From NCBI RefSeq assembly GCF_013410565.1, contig NZ_JACCFO010000001.1:5890001-5954000 (forward strand): DNA of 64,000 bases, read 5' to 3'. Source of the stretch: Streptomonospora nanhaiensis. GTDB lineage: Bacteria > Actinomycetota > Actinomycetes > Streptosporangiales > Streptosporangiaceae. Below are positions 34,509-42,755 of this stretch, in pieces (position 1 is the first letter of the stretch; each line of letters begins with the position of its first letter). The notes under the pieces were generated by a model. That model was not told the origin of the DNA and searched no databases. It saw nothing but the letters and a program-made list of their open reading frames with translations. The translations under genes and the position numbers were made by a program.

Positions 34509-35382
34509 GCAGTGTTTTTTGATTTGGTGAGGTCGCGAAGCCAGATTCGGATGGAGGCGAGTTGGACGGTTCCGTCATAGACCGCAGCCCTCTTGTCGTA
34601 CCTGGTCGCGACCGCCCTGTTCTGCTTGAGCAGGTTGATCGCGCGCTCGACGGTGTTGCGGCCCCGGTAGGCCTGCCGGTCGAAGGCCGGCGGCCTGCCT
34701 CCCCGTGATCCGCGCCTGCGCCGGTTGGCCCGCTGGTCGGCGGGCTGGGCGATGGTCGCCTTGATGCCGCGCGCCCGCAGACGGGCGCGTATCGCGGCCG
34801 AGGAGTAGGCCTTGTCGCCCAGCAGGCGGTCGGGACGGGTGCGGGGCCGGCCCCGGGTCCGCGGCAGCCGCAGCGCACCCATCAGCGGCGCGAACATCAG
34901 CGTGTCGCCGCGCTGGCCCGGGCTGGTTGCGATGGCAAGGGGGCGGCGGCGGGAGTCGGCGAGCAGGTGGATCTTGGTGGTCAGCCCGCCCCGGGACCGG
35001 CCCAGCGCTTCGGATCCGTCCCATTCCTCCCGGACCGCGTCCCCTTTTTCGCCGCTCCGGCGGCGTGGTGGTGGGCGCGCACCAGGGTGGAGTCGATTCC
35101 CACGTCCAGGGGCCGGCCGGTGGCGGCGTTGATACGCAGCCGCTCGGCGATCCTGTCCCAGGTGCCGTCCAGGCACCAGCGGCGGTGGCGTCCGGCGGCG
35201 GTTTCCCAGGGGCCGTAGCGTTCGGGCAGGTCGCGCCAGGGGATACCGGTTCTGGTCCGGTAGAGGATGGCGTTGATGACGCGGCGGTGGTCGGCCCACC
35301 GCTTGCCTTTGCGAGGGTGGGCGGGCATGAGCGGGGCGAGCAGGTCCCACTCGGCGTCGGTGAGTTCATGGCGTCGGACCAT
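34505..35382 (-). CDS. IS5-family DDE transposase, expressed by -1 frameshift
   Basis: The first frame (35382 to 34981) carries the N-terminal DUF4096-type domain (RRHELTDAEWDLLAPLMP, DHRRVINAILYRTRTGIPWR) and the first catalytic Asp (DVGIDSTLVRAHHHAAGAAK). The second frame, entered at the AAAAAG run at 35049-35044, carries GGLTTKIHLLADSRRRPLAI, the second Asp (LLGDKAYSS) and the Glu in NTVERAINLLKQNRAVATRY. The two frames are offset by -1, which fits programmed slippage in this family. The TAG stop at 34507-34505 uses the TA target duplication plus a host base, so the element borrows its stop codon from the insertion site. Confidence 0.88.
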
Positions 35383-35440
35383 GGATCCCAAGGATTACCG
35401 AAGACCAGCCCGCCCCGCAGACCTTTCAAAAAACAGGACC
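34508..35440 (-). mobile_element. IS5-family insertion sequence (IS427-group features)
   Basis: The element is 933 bp. The terminal inverted repeats are GGCAGTGTTTTTTGA (34508-34522) and, read from the other end, GGTCCTGTTTTTTGA (35440-35426), 12 of 15 matching. A TA target duplication flanks it (34506-34507 and 35441-35442). One transposase in two overlapping frames fills it. Two-base TA duplications, GG ends and frameshifted transposase are typical of the IS427 group. It inserted exactly in the stop codon of the DUF3592 gene without changing that protein. Confidence 0.9.
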
Positions 35441-35452
35441 TAGCCGGGCCCC

Positions 35453-35484
35453 GGTCACGGCGCCGTACGATACGCGCCGTGACC
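35453..35484 (+). terminator. hairpin terminator displaced from the DUF3592 gene by the IS
   Basis: GGTCACGGCG pairs perfectly with CGCCGTGACC (10 bp, 12-base loop). It starts 10 bases beyond the right-hand TA, so before insertion it would have lain just after the DUF3592 stop codon. The rest of 35485-35776 holds no recognisable gene; it must contain the promoter of the next gene. Confidence 0.55.
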
Positions 35485-35776
35485 TGGACGGACCGGGTGA
35501 GCTGGGGGGACCCAGCGGCTTTCGGAGCTGTTTCCCGGCGGGCGCCCGCGGCCTCCTGCGCGCTGATTCCCTTACCCGGCCGGGGTTTCCGGCGGCCCGC
35601 GGGTCTGACCGCCCGCCATCCGTCCGCTGACCTGGGCCTCGATTCCGGCGTACCCCTATTGCGCTGCGGCGCGGTGATCTCTAACGTGATCTCCCCGCAG
35701 CCGCCGTGCCCCCGTGACCTGCGGTGACACAGGGAGGTCCGATCCTCTTATGTTTCCCTGATCGCAAGGAGCAGGC

Positions 35777-36824
35777 ATGGCCCCCCGCCGTTTCCGGCTG
35801 TCCACCTTGTGGGCAGCGTTCCGCTCGCCGACGCAGAGGCCGTCTTCCGTGCCGTGAGCTCTGAGCTGGGCGACCTGGTCGCCCGCATCCCCGACGGCGA
35901 GACCGGAGAGCGCGACAACTGGGTGGTGTGGCAGCTTCCGCTGCTGCGGAGCCACCCTGACCTGGAGACCGTCCCGCCGATGCCCGAGTACGGGCCGGGT
36001 GTGCGGGTCAAGGTCCGCGAGGGGGCCGACCCCTCAGGCGTGGTGTTCGGGCACTTGGGCTATGCCCGCGCCGCGCTGGAGTCCTGGCCGGTCTTCGCCC
36101 GCCTCCAGGCCGAAGGCGTGATCCCCGCGCATGCCCGGTTCCAGGTCAGCCTGCCCACGCCGATCGCCGTGGTGGCCGCGTTCACCGCCGTGCACCAGGC
36201 GGAACTGGAGCGCGCCTACGAGGCACGCCTGCTGGCCGAGCTGGCCGAGATCACCGCGGCCGTCCCGGCCGACCGGTTGGCGGTGCAGTGGGACTGCGCG
36301 GTGGAGTTCGCCCTGCAAGAGGGCGTGTTCCCGGCGTGGTTCGGCGAGGACGACCCCGACGGGCTGCTGACCGGGATCGTCGAGCGCATGGTCCGGCTGG
36401 GCGAGGCCGTGCCCGCCGGCGTTCCCCTGGGCTACCACCTCTGCTACGGCGACTTCGGACACCGGCACTTCGTGCAGCCCGCCGACACCGCCCGCCTGAC
36501 GGCCGTGGCCAACGGCGTCGCGGCGGGCCTGAGCCGACCGCTGGACTGGGTGCACCTGCCGGTGCCGCGCGACCGGGACGACTCCGCCTACTTCCTCCCG
36601 CTCAAGGGCCTGGCGCTGGCCGAGGAGACCCGCCTCTACCTCGGCCTGGTGCACGCGACGGACGGGGTCGAGGGCGGGCGCCGCCGACTCGCCGCGGCCA
36701 AGGAGGCGGTGCCCGCGTTCGGGGTGGCCACCGAGTGCGGACTGGGCCGCCGTCCCGCCGGCAGCTCCCCGGCCTGTTCGCGACCCACGCCGTACTGGCC
36801 CGCGAGGCAGCGGCGGCGGGCTGA
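35777..36824 (+). pseudogene. MetE/UROD-like superfamily protein, frameshifted at both ends
   Basis: The ATG at 35777 has a strong AAGGAG, but the homologous frame starts only after a C-run: with seven instead of six C's the N-terminus would read MAPPPFPAVHLVGSVPLADA. The body is a TIM-barrel protein of the MetE/uroporphyrinogen decarboxylase type (IPDGETGERDNWVVWQ, ARFQVSLPTPIAVVAAF, RLAVQWDCAVEFALQEGVFP, GYHLCYGDFGHRHFVQP, LDWVHLPVPRDRDDSAYF). Near 36760 homology moves frame again and ends QLPGLFATHAVLAREAAAAG. Both breaks are single-base deletions. Restored length is 349 residues. Functionally such proteins are uncharacterised cobalamin-independent methionine synthase relatives. Confidence 0.7.
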
Positions 36825-36900
36825 TTCCGCCCGGCGCCGCAGTGCGCCTCCGGCGCCGGCCACACGGCGAGGCCCCGGAACGGCCTGGTCGCCTACTCGA

Positions 36901-36954
36901 CCGGCACGGTGCCCCGGCGCGGGCCGCCGGGTCCGCGCCGGGGCACCGTGCCGG
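36901..36954. terminator. very long perfect hairpin between convergent genes
   Basis: A perfect 22-bp stem (36901-36922 with 36933-36954, starting CCGGCACGGTGCC) closes a 10-base loop. A second hairpin, 12 bp perfect (36974-36985 with 36998-37009), follows at once. Together they separate the MetE-like remnant from the convergent FAH-family gene and can terminate both. Confidence 0.75.
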
Positions 36955-37014
36955 CCCGCGCCGGGCCCGGCGGACGGTGGTGGCGCAGATCGACGTCCGC
37001 CACCACCGTGCGGG

Positions 37015-37866
37015 TCAGGGGCCCTGCACGACCGGATTGCTCAGCTCGCCCACGCCGGGGATGCGGCAGCCGGCGACGTCGCCGGGGCGGATGTGGGCGG
37101 CGCCGGGGGTGCCGGTGGAGATGATGTCGCCGGGGAACAGCGGCATCACCTGGCTGTGGAAGGCCACCAGGAACTCCGGCGAGTAGCGCATGTGCGCCAC
37201 CGTGTTCACCCGGTGGTCGGCGCCGTTGAGCACGGTGGCGACCTCCAGGTCGGCCAGGCGCCCGGCCGCGGCCAGGACCTCCGACAGCGGCACGATCGCC
37301 GGGCCGAAGGAGAAGAAGCCCGGGAAGTTCTTGCTGCGGGTGAGGAAGCGGGGGTTGCGGGCCAGGATGTCCTCGGCGGTCTGGTCCAGGATCGTGCACA
37401 CGCCCCACACGTGGTCCAGCGCGGCGTCCTCGCCGACGTCGCGGCACTCGCGGCCGATCACCACGCCCAGTTCGCCCTCGGCGGTGACCCGGTCGCTCTG
37501 GCGCGGCAGCGGGATGGCGTCGCCGGGGCCGATGATCGTGTGGTCGCCCTTCATGAAGGAGGCGGGCTCCTCGGGCACCGACTCGGTGAGGTCGGAGGCG
37601 TGCTCGACGTAGTTGAGGCCGATTCCCCAGATCTTGCGCGGGCGGGTGTAGGGGGCGGTGAAGACGGTGTCGCCCACGGGGGAGAACGCGGAGTCGGGCG
37701 CCGAGCGCACCGCCTGGACGAAGTCGCGTTCGGCGACGCTCTCGATGACGCCGAGCGCCGTGGCGGGGGCGCCGGGGACCACGTCGGCGACGGCGGCCAG
37801 GCCCCGGTCGCCGTCGACGACCACGGCGGTCTCGCCGCCTTCGCTGCGGACGGTCGCGAGGTACAT
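37015..37866 (-). CDS. fumarylacetoacetate hydrolase (FAH) family protein
   Basis: The 283-residue protein has an N-terminal strand (MYLATVRSEGGETAVVVDGD) and an FAH catalytic domain: RKIWGIGLNYVEHASDLTES, metal-site acids in TAEGELGVVIGREC and the downstream LDQTAED, RSKNFPGFFSFGPAIV and GDIISTGTPGAAHIRPGD. It follows the enolase-superfamily and SDR genes on the same strand, the gene set of diketo-hydrolase routes for sugar acids (as in L-fuconate or L-rhamnonate catabolism), in which the FAH member cleaves a 2,4-diketo acid to pyruvate plus a hydroxy acid. A strong hairpin separates it from the SDR gene. The exact substrate is inferred. Confidence 0.87.
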   Translation of the reverse strand: MYLATVRSEGGETAVVVDGDRGLAAVADVVPGAPATALGVIESVAERDFVQAVRSAPDSAFSPVGDTVFTAPYTRPRKIWGIGLNYVEHASDLTESVPEEPASFMKGDHTIIGPGDAIPLPRQSDRVTAEGELGVVIGRECRDVGEDAALDHVWGVCTILDQTAEDILARNPRFLTRSKNFPGFFSFGPAIVPLSEVLAAAGRLADLEVATVLNGADHRVNTVAHMRYSPEFLVAFHSQVMPLFPGDIISTGTPGAAHIRPGDVAGCRIPGVGELSNPVVQGP

Positions 37867-37956
37867 GTGTCTCCTTCGGTCGGGGGTGGGGCGGATGGTC
37901 GGTGCGGGCGTGGGTGGGCGGGTGTGCGGTGGCGCGCGGGCGCTCCCGCGGGGCGG

Positions 37957-37995
37957 GCGTCCCGGCCGCCGGGGCGGCAGCGGCGGCCGGGACGC
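37957..37995 (-). terminator. intercistronic hairpin between SDR and FAH genes
   Basis: GCGTCCCGGCCGCC (37957-37970) pairs perfectly with GGCGGCCGGGACGC (37982-37995), 14 bp with an 11-base loop. It lies in the 187-base gap after the SDR stop. It may attenuate read-through into the FAH gene or stabilise the upstream message; there is no T-tract. Confidence 0.55.
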
Positions 37996-38053
37996 CGAGG
38001 GGTGGGCGGGAGTGGGGCCGGACCGACCCGGCCGGCCGCCTGGGCGGGCGGCG

Positions 38054-38842
38054 CTAGGGCAGGACGGGCACCAGGCCGCCGTCGACCAGCACGCTCTGCC
38101 CGGTGATGTAGGCGGCCTCCTCCCGGGCCAGGAAGCCGACCAGCGCCGCCAGCTCCTCGGGGCTGCCGTAGCGCCCGGCGGGGATCTGCGCCTCGGCGGC
38201 GCGCCGCACCTCCTCGGGGCCGGTGCCCTGCCGCTCGGCGCGGCGCGCGTCCAGCGTGCGCACGCGCTCGGTGTCGATGCGGCCCGGCGAGACCATGTTG
38301 ACGGTGATGTTGTCGGGCGCCAGGTCCACCGCCAGCGACTTCACCAGCCCGGCCAGCGCGGGCCGGAAGACGTTGGACAGCACCAGCCCCTCCAGCGGGC
38401 GGCGCACGCTGGAGGACCCGATGATCACGACGCGCCCGAACCCGCCCTCGCGCATGGCCGGCAGCGCCGCGCGGATCGCGGTGACCGCGCTGCGCAGGGT
38501 GAGCCGGTAGGCGGTGTCCCAGGCGGCCAGGTCGACGTCGGCGAAGTCGCCCGGGGGCGGGCCGCCCGCGTTGACGACCAGCACGTCCAGCCGGCCGTGC
38601 CGGGCGACGGCGCCCTCGACCAGCCGCTCGACCTCCTCGGCCACGGAGACGTCGGCGCGCTCGCCGGCGACCTCGCCCAGGTCGCGCAGGCCCGTGACCG
38701 CCTCCTCCAGCCGGCCGGCGTCGCGTCCGCAGACGGTCACCGCCGCCCCGTCGCGCAGCAGTTGGGCCGCGCAGGCGCGGCCCAGGCCGGCGGTGCCCGC
38801 CATGACCACCGCCGCGCGGCGCGGGGTGTTCGCTTCCACCAT
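38054..38842 (-). CDS. short-chain dehydrogenase/reductase (SDR)
   Basis: The 262-residue Rossmann enzyme shows the cofactor motif MAGTAGLGRACAAQLL, VLVVNAGGPPPGDF (NAG motif) and VIIGSSSVRRP (catalytic Ser). At the Tyr-x-x-x-Lys position the segment reads LSNVFRPALAGLVKSLAVDL: the usual Tyr is not Y here, so the catalytic Tyr appears replaced by Asn or Val-Phe while the Lys region is shifted, typical of a divergent SDR subgroup. The end VSPGRIDTERVRTLD and GQSVLVDGGLVPVLP are standard. GAGGAGG stands before the ATG. It is placed between a dehydratase and a hydrolase gene, suggesting 4-keto formation on a 2-keto-3-deoxy acid. Confidence 0.86.
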   Translation of the reverse strand: MVEANTPRRAAVVMAGTAGLGRACAAQLLRDGAAVTVCGRDAGRLEEAVTGLRDLGEVAGERADVSVAEEVERLVEGAVARHGRLDVLVVNAGGPPPGDFADVDLAAWDTAYRLTLRSAVTAIRAALPAMREGGFGRVVIIGSSSVRRPLEGLVLSNVFRPALAGLVKSLAVDLAPDNITVNMVSPGRIDTERVRTLDARRAERQGTGPEEVRRAAEAQIPAGRYGSPEELAALVGFLAREEAAYITGQSVLVDGGLVPVLP

Positions 38843-38886
38843 CGTGCTCCTCCTCGGGTCGTGTGCTGTGCGGCGCCGGGCCGCGT

Positions 38887-40035
38887 TCAGTGCGCGCCGA
38901 CCGCGGCGGCCGTGCCCGGTACGGTGTAGCGCTCCACGGCCTCGGTGTCGAAGGCGAAGCCGAGGCCGGGTGTGTCGGGCAGCACCAGGCGGCCGCCGCG
39001 CACGGCCAGCTGGGTGTCGACCAGCCGGCGGAAGTTGAGCACCGCGTCGTCGGGGAAGAACTCCACGAACGTGCAGTTGGGGATGGCCGCCACCAGGTGG
39101 ACGTGCAGGTCGTGGAACCAGTGCGGGGCCACCGGCACCCCGTAGGAGGCGGCGGTGGCGGCGATCCGGCGGAACTCGGTGATCCCGCCGCACACCGCCG
39201 CGTCGGTCTGCAGAACGGCCGCGCCCTGGCGGTCCAGCAGCTCCTTGTGCCGCCAGCGGCCCGCCTCGATCTCACCGGTGGCCACCGGCACCCGCGTCGC
39301 GGCGGCCAGGCGGGCGTGGTTGGCGATGTCGTCGGGGCTGAACGGCTCCTCGATCCAGTAGGGGTCGTAGGGCGCCAGGCGCTCCACGGCGCGCAGGGCG
39401 GTGGGCAGGTCGCTCCAGGCGTTGTTGGCGTCGAGCATGAGCAGCACGTCGGGGCCCACGGCCGCGCGGGCGGCGGCGACCCGGGCCTCCTCCTCGGCGG
39501 GGGACAGCCGGCCGACCTTCATCTTCACGGCGCCGAAGCCCTCGGCGACGTAGCCGGCCAGCTCCTCGCCCAGCATCTCGGGGGTCTTGCCGTCGAGGTA
39601 GTAGCCGCCGCTGGCGTAGGCGGGCACGGACTCGGCGTGGTAGCCGCCGAGCAGGCGGTGCAGGGGGAGGCCCAGCGCGCGGGCGTTGCGGTCCCACAGG
39701 GCGATGTCCAGGGCGCTGAGGGCGCGCATGACCGAGCCGGTGCGCCCGTGCAGCAGCGCCTCCTGGTACATGTCCGCCCAGATCCGCTCGACCAGCAGGG
39801 GGTCGCGGCCCAGCACCACCGCGCCCAGCAGGTCGGTGACGGCCGCGCGCACCACCTCGCCGCCGCTGCTTCCGGCGTAGCAGAACCCGCGGCCCTGCAC
39901 GCCGTCGTCGCCGGTGACGGTCACCAGGACGTAGTCCCGCGCGGTCACCTGCCGGGTGGCGAACGAGGTCGGCCGCTCCAGCGGGACCCGCGCCACGCGC
40001 GCTTCGACGGTGGAGACGGTTACGTGGTCCGGCAT
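38887..40035 (-). CDS. mandelate racemase/muconate-lactonizing (enolase) superfamily enzyme
   Basis: The 382-residue protein has the capping domain followed by a TIM barrel with the superfamily residues: FGAVKMKVGRLS (KxK bases), LMLDANNAWSD (metal Asp), WIEEPFSPDD (metal Glu), VATGEIEAGR (third metal acid) and VAPHWFHDLHVHLVAA (His side). This architecture suits an acid-sugar dehydratase or a racemase. ATG at 40035 follows GGGAGAG. It is the first gene of the leftward arm of the divergon controlled from 40036-40179, with SDR and FAH genes behind it. The exact sugar acid is not readable. Confidence 0.9.
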   Translation of the reverse strand: MPDHVTVSTVEARVARVPLERPTSFATRQVTARDYVLVTVTGDDGVQGRGFCYAGSSGGEVVRAAVTDLLGAVVLGRDPLLVERIWADMYQEALLHGRTGSVMRALSALDIALWDRNARALGLPLHRLLGGYHAESVPAYASGGYYLDGKTPEMLGEELAGYVAEGFGAVKMKVGRLSPAEEEARVAAARAAVGPDVLLMLDANNAWSDLPTALRAVERLAPYDPYWIEEPFSPDDIANHARLAAATRVPVATGEIEAGRWRHKELLDRQGAAVLQTDAAVCGGITEFRRIAATAASYGVPVAPHWFHDLHVHLVAAIPNCTFVEFFPDDAVLNFRRLVDTQLAVRGGRLVLPDTPGLGFAFDTEAVERYTVPGTAAAVGAH

Positions 40036-40119
40036 CAGCACTCTCCCTGTTTCCGCCGGCCGGCGGAGTCGCGGGTGGTGGTCTCGGCGGGCCGCGGACG
40101 GCCGGCGGGACACTGTATT

Positions 40120-40136
40120 TGGAATTTGGTATTCCA
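40120..40136. promoter_or_regulatory. inverted-repeat operator in the GntR divergon
   Basis: TGGAAT-TTGGT-ATTCCA is a perfect 6-bp dyad with a 5-base spacer, located in the 144-base gap between the divergent dehydratase and GntR genes. To its right TTGTTG (40144-40149), a 17-base spacer and TACCTT (40167-40172) would give a leaderless start at the GntR ATG at 40180. The dyad is a natural site for the GntR product to control both arms. Confidence 0.6.
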
Positions 40137-40179
40137 TGTGCCCTTGTTGTGGTCCGGAAGGCAATGTACCTTGCGTCAC

Positions 40180-40878
40180 ATGGACGCGCTAGCCCCGATG
40201 CGTGCACACGGGCCCCTGAAGAGCTCGCGGATGAGCGAGACCGCCTACGAGGCGATCGAAGGCGCCATCGTGCGCTGCGAACTGCCACCGGGCACCCCGC
40301 TGGTGGACCGGCAGCTCTCGGAGGTGCTGGGGGTCAGCCGCACGCCCATCCGCGACGCCATGCAGAACCTGGAGGCGGCGGGGCTGGCGGTGCGCGTGCG
40401 CGGCCGCTACTCGGTGGCCGGGTTCGACGTCGAGGACGTCCGGGAGCTGTACCAGGTGCGCCGGCTGGTGGAGCCGGCCGGGCTGGAGCACCTGGCGCGG
40501 GACTGGGACGAGGAGGTCGTCGACGAACTCGCCGGCTTCTTCGCCTCCGCCGCCCAGCCGGGGCCGCCGGGGCCCTACGAGGAGTACCTGGCGCGCGACC
40601 ACGCCTTCCACAAGCGGATCGTCGACCTGACCGGCAACTCCCGGCTGATCCGCTTCTACGCCATCAACGAGAAGCAGATCAACCGCATCCGCCACTACCT
40701 GGCGCCCGGCTACGAGGGCCGGATGCGCGAAGTCGTCAACGAGCACAAGGACGTCTGCGAGGCCATCGGCAGGAAGGACCTGGACGCGGCCCGCGACGCA
40801 CTCATCGGCCACCTGCGCGCCGGTGAGGAGACCATGATCAAGTTCCTCGCGCAGCAGCGGAAGCGGACCCAGGGCTGA
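40180..40878 (+). CDS. GntR family regulator (FCD/FadR-type)
   Basis: The 232-residue protein has the GntR winged helix (TAYEAIEGAIVRCELPPGTP, LVDRQLSEVLGVSRTPIRDA, MQNLEAAGLAVRVRGR) and an all-helical FCD domain with metal-ligand-type residues (RRLVEPAGLEHLARDW, ARDHAFHKRIVDLTGNSRLI, VNEHKDVCEAIGRKDLDAAR). FCD members bind carboxylate ligands such as sugar acids or lactate. No ribosome-binding site precedes the ATG, consistent with a leaderless message. It is the first gene before tctC and lies opposite the dehydratase arm. Confidence 0.92.
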   Translation: MDALAPMRAHGPLKSSRMSETAYEAIEGAIVRCELPPGTPLVDRQLSEVLGVSRTPIRDAMQNLEAAGLAVRVRGRYSVAGFDVEDVRELYQVRRLVEPAGLEHLARDWDEEVVDELAGFFASAAQPGPPGPYEEYLARDHAFHKRIVDLTGNSRLIRFYAINEKQINRIRHYLAPGYEGRMREVVNEHKDVCEAIGRKDLDAARDALIGHLRAGEETMIKFLAQQRKRTQG

Positions 40879-40987
40879 AGCCCTGGCGCCGGGACCCAAA
40901 CGGCCCCGGACCGCTCCGCCGACCGCGCCGCCTTTCCGCAGGCCCACTGCCCCCGGTGTGCCGTTCCCCAAGGAGGCGAGATTTGGC

Positions 40988-42046
40988 ATGCCCGAAAACA
41001 AGGTAACGCCGGTGCCACCGGCGATCGGCCGCCGCCGGTTCCTGCGCGTCAGCGGACTGGGCCTGGGCCTGGTCGGCGCCGCCGGCGCGGGCGGGCTGCT
41101 CACCGGCTGCACCGCCGACGGCGCCGCGAGCGCCGGCTACCCCGAGCGCCCCATCCAGGTCATCATCGCCTACGCGCCCGGCGGCGGAACCGATGTCGGC
41201 GCCCGCATCCTCCAGCCGTTCCTGGAGGAGGAGCTGGGCGCCCAGATCCAGATCGTCAACCGCCCCGGCGGCGGCGGGTGGGCCGGCTGGAACGAGATCG
41301 TGCGCGCCGAGCCCGACGGCTACACCATCGGGTTCATCAACTCGCCCAACTTCATGACCGGCTACCTCGACCCCCGGCTGGGCCGGACCGACGTGTCGGT
41401 GGAGTCCTTCACGCCCATCGCCAACCAGGTCACCGACTACGGCGCGATCGCCGTGCACCCCGACGACGACCGGTTCTCCGACATCGGGGAGCTGATGGCT
41501 TACGCCGAGAAGCATCCGCTGATCGTGACCTCCACCGGCGTGGGCAGCGACGACCACTACGCCTCGCTGGCGCTGAGCGACCGCTACAGGACGCGCTTCA
41601 GCGTGCTGCACAACGAGGGCTCCTCCGACGGCATCTCCGACCTGCTCGGCCGCAACGCCGACGTGGTGTTCGCCAACGTCGGCGAGGTGATGTCCCAGCA
41701 CGAGGACGGCAAGGTCAAGGTGGTCGCGGTGATGCGGGGCGGCAAGGAACGCTCGCCCTACCTGCCCGACGTGCCCACCATGGCCGAGGCCGGGTTCGAG
41801 GGCGTGGAGTCGTGGTCCTCGCGCGGGATCGCCGGACCCGCCGGGCTCGACCCCACGATCGTGGAGACCCTCAGCACCGCCTGCCGCAAGGCCATCAACA
41901 ACCCCGAGCACATCGACCAGCTCGGCAGCCAGGGCCTGGAGGTCGACTACAAGGCCCCCGACGACTACGCCCGCATGCTCAAGCGCGACGACAAGTCCAC
42001 CCGCCGTCTCGGCGAGAAGTACATCTGGGGCCCCGAAGCGGTCTGA
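40988..42046 (+). CDS. tripartite tricarboxylate transporter substrate-binding lipoprotein (TctC)
   Basis: The 352-residue protein starts at the ATG at 40988 (AAGGAGG upstream). Its leader has a twin-Arg-like RRRFLRVSGLGLGL and a lipobox LLTGC, so it is exported and lipid-anchored. The Bug/TctC fold is clear: YPERPIQVIIAYAPGGGTDV, IVNRPGGGGWAGWNEIVRAE, PDGYTIGFINSPNFM, LPDVPTMAEAGFEG and RGIAGPAGLDPTIVETLS. It delivers a carboxylate to the TctBA membrane complex encoded next. Given the LarA and dehydrogenase neighbours the ligand is probably a hydroxy acid or sugar acid. Confidence 0.93.
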   Translation: MPENKVTPVPPAIGRRRFLRVSGLGLGLVGAAGAGGLLTGCTADGAASAGYPERPIQVIIAYAPGGGTDVGARILQPFLEEELGAQIQIVNRPGGGGWAGWNEIVRAEPDGYTIGFINSPNFMTGYLDPRLGRTDVSVESFTPIANQVTDYGAIAVHPDDDRFSDIGELMAYAEKHPLIVTSTGVGSDDHYASLALSDRYRTRFSVLHNEGSSDGISDLLGRNADVVFANVGEVMSQHEDGKVKVVAVMRGGKERSPYLPDVPTMAEAGFEGVESWSSRGIAGPAGLDPTIVETLSTACRKAINNPEHIDQLGSQGLEVDYKAPDDYARMLKRDDKSTRRLGEKYIWGPEAV

Positions 42047-42176
42047 CACCCGCGGCGCCGCCCTGCTCCGCGGCCGCCGCGCCCCGCACCCCAGCGGACG
42101 GCCCGCCCCGCGCGGCCCCGCCGCCCGCCCGCCTGCGGCCCGCCACCACCGGGGCCGCGTGAGGAGCTGATACCCC

Positions 42177-42746
42177 GTGCAGACGTCAACCCCGACACGG
42201 CCGCCCCGGCGGCGGCCGCTGACCCCCGACACGGTCCTGGGCCTGGTCCTGGTCGTGCTCTCCGCCGTCTTCCTCGCCGCGACCCTCGGGCTGTCGGCCG
42301 AGGCCGCGGCCTGGCCGCGCGGCGTGCTCCTGGCGCTGGCCGCGCTGGGCGCCGCGATCGCCGTGCGCGGCCGGCGCGCGCCCGCCCAACCCGCGCCCCC
42401 GGCCGGCGGCACCGACACGGCCCCCTCCGCCGAACCCGACGCCGACGCGGTCGCCGCCGCGGCCGAGGCGCGCGACCCCGAGGGCGCCGGCGACGGCGAC
42501 TGGCGCCCGGCGGTGCTGCGCCGCCCCGCCATCGCCCTGGGGATCATCGTGGCCTACGTGGCGCTGCTGGAGGTGGCCGGCTTCCTCGCCGCCACCGGCC
42601 TCTACCTGCTGGCGCACCTGTGGTTCAACGGGGTGCGCGACTGGCGGGTGTTCGCCGGGGTGGCGGTGGGCGTGGTCGCCTTCATCCACTTCCTGTTCGC
42701 CTACGAGCTGAGCGTGCCGCTGCCCGCCGGCATGCTCTTCGAGTAG
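42177..42746 (+). CDS. tripartite tricarboxylate transporter small subunit (TctB)
   Basis: The 189-residue membrane protein has four hydrophobic segments split by an acidic Ala/Pro-rich loop (about 65-105): LGLVLVVLSAVFLAATLGL, WPRGVLLALAALGAAIAV, IALGIIVAYVALLEVAGFLA and VGVVAFIHFLFAYELSVPLP. The C-terminal FxxxLxVPLPxG pattern is typical of TctB. GTG start with GAGGAG ten bases upstream. It lies between tctC and tctA. Confidence 0.9.
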   Translation: MQTSTPTRPPRRRPLTPDTVLGLVLVVLSAVFLAATLGLSAEAAAWPRGVLLALAALGAAIAVRGRRAPAQPAPPAGGTDTAPSAEPDADAVAAAAEARDPEGAGDGDWRPAVLRRPAIALGIIVAYVALLEVAGFLAATGLYLLAHLWFNGVRDWRVFAGVAVGVVAFIHFLFAYELSVPLPAGMLFE

Positions 42747-42755
42747 GGGGCCGCC

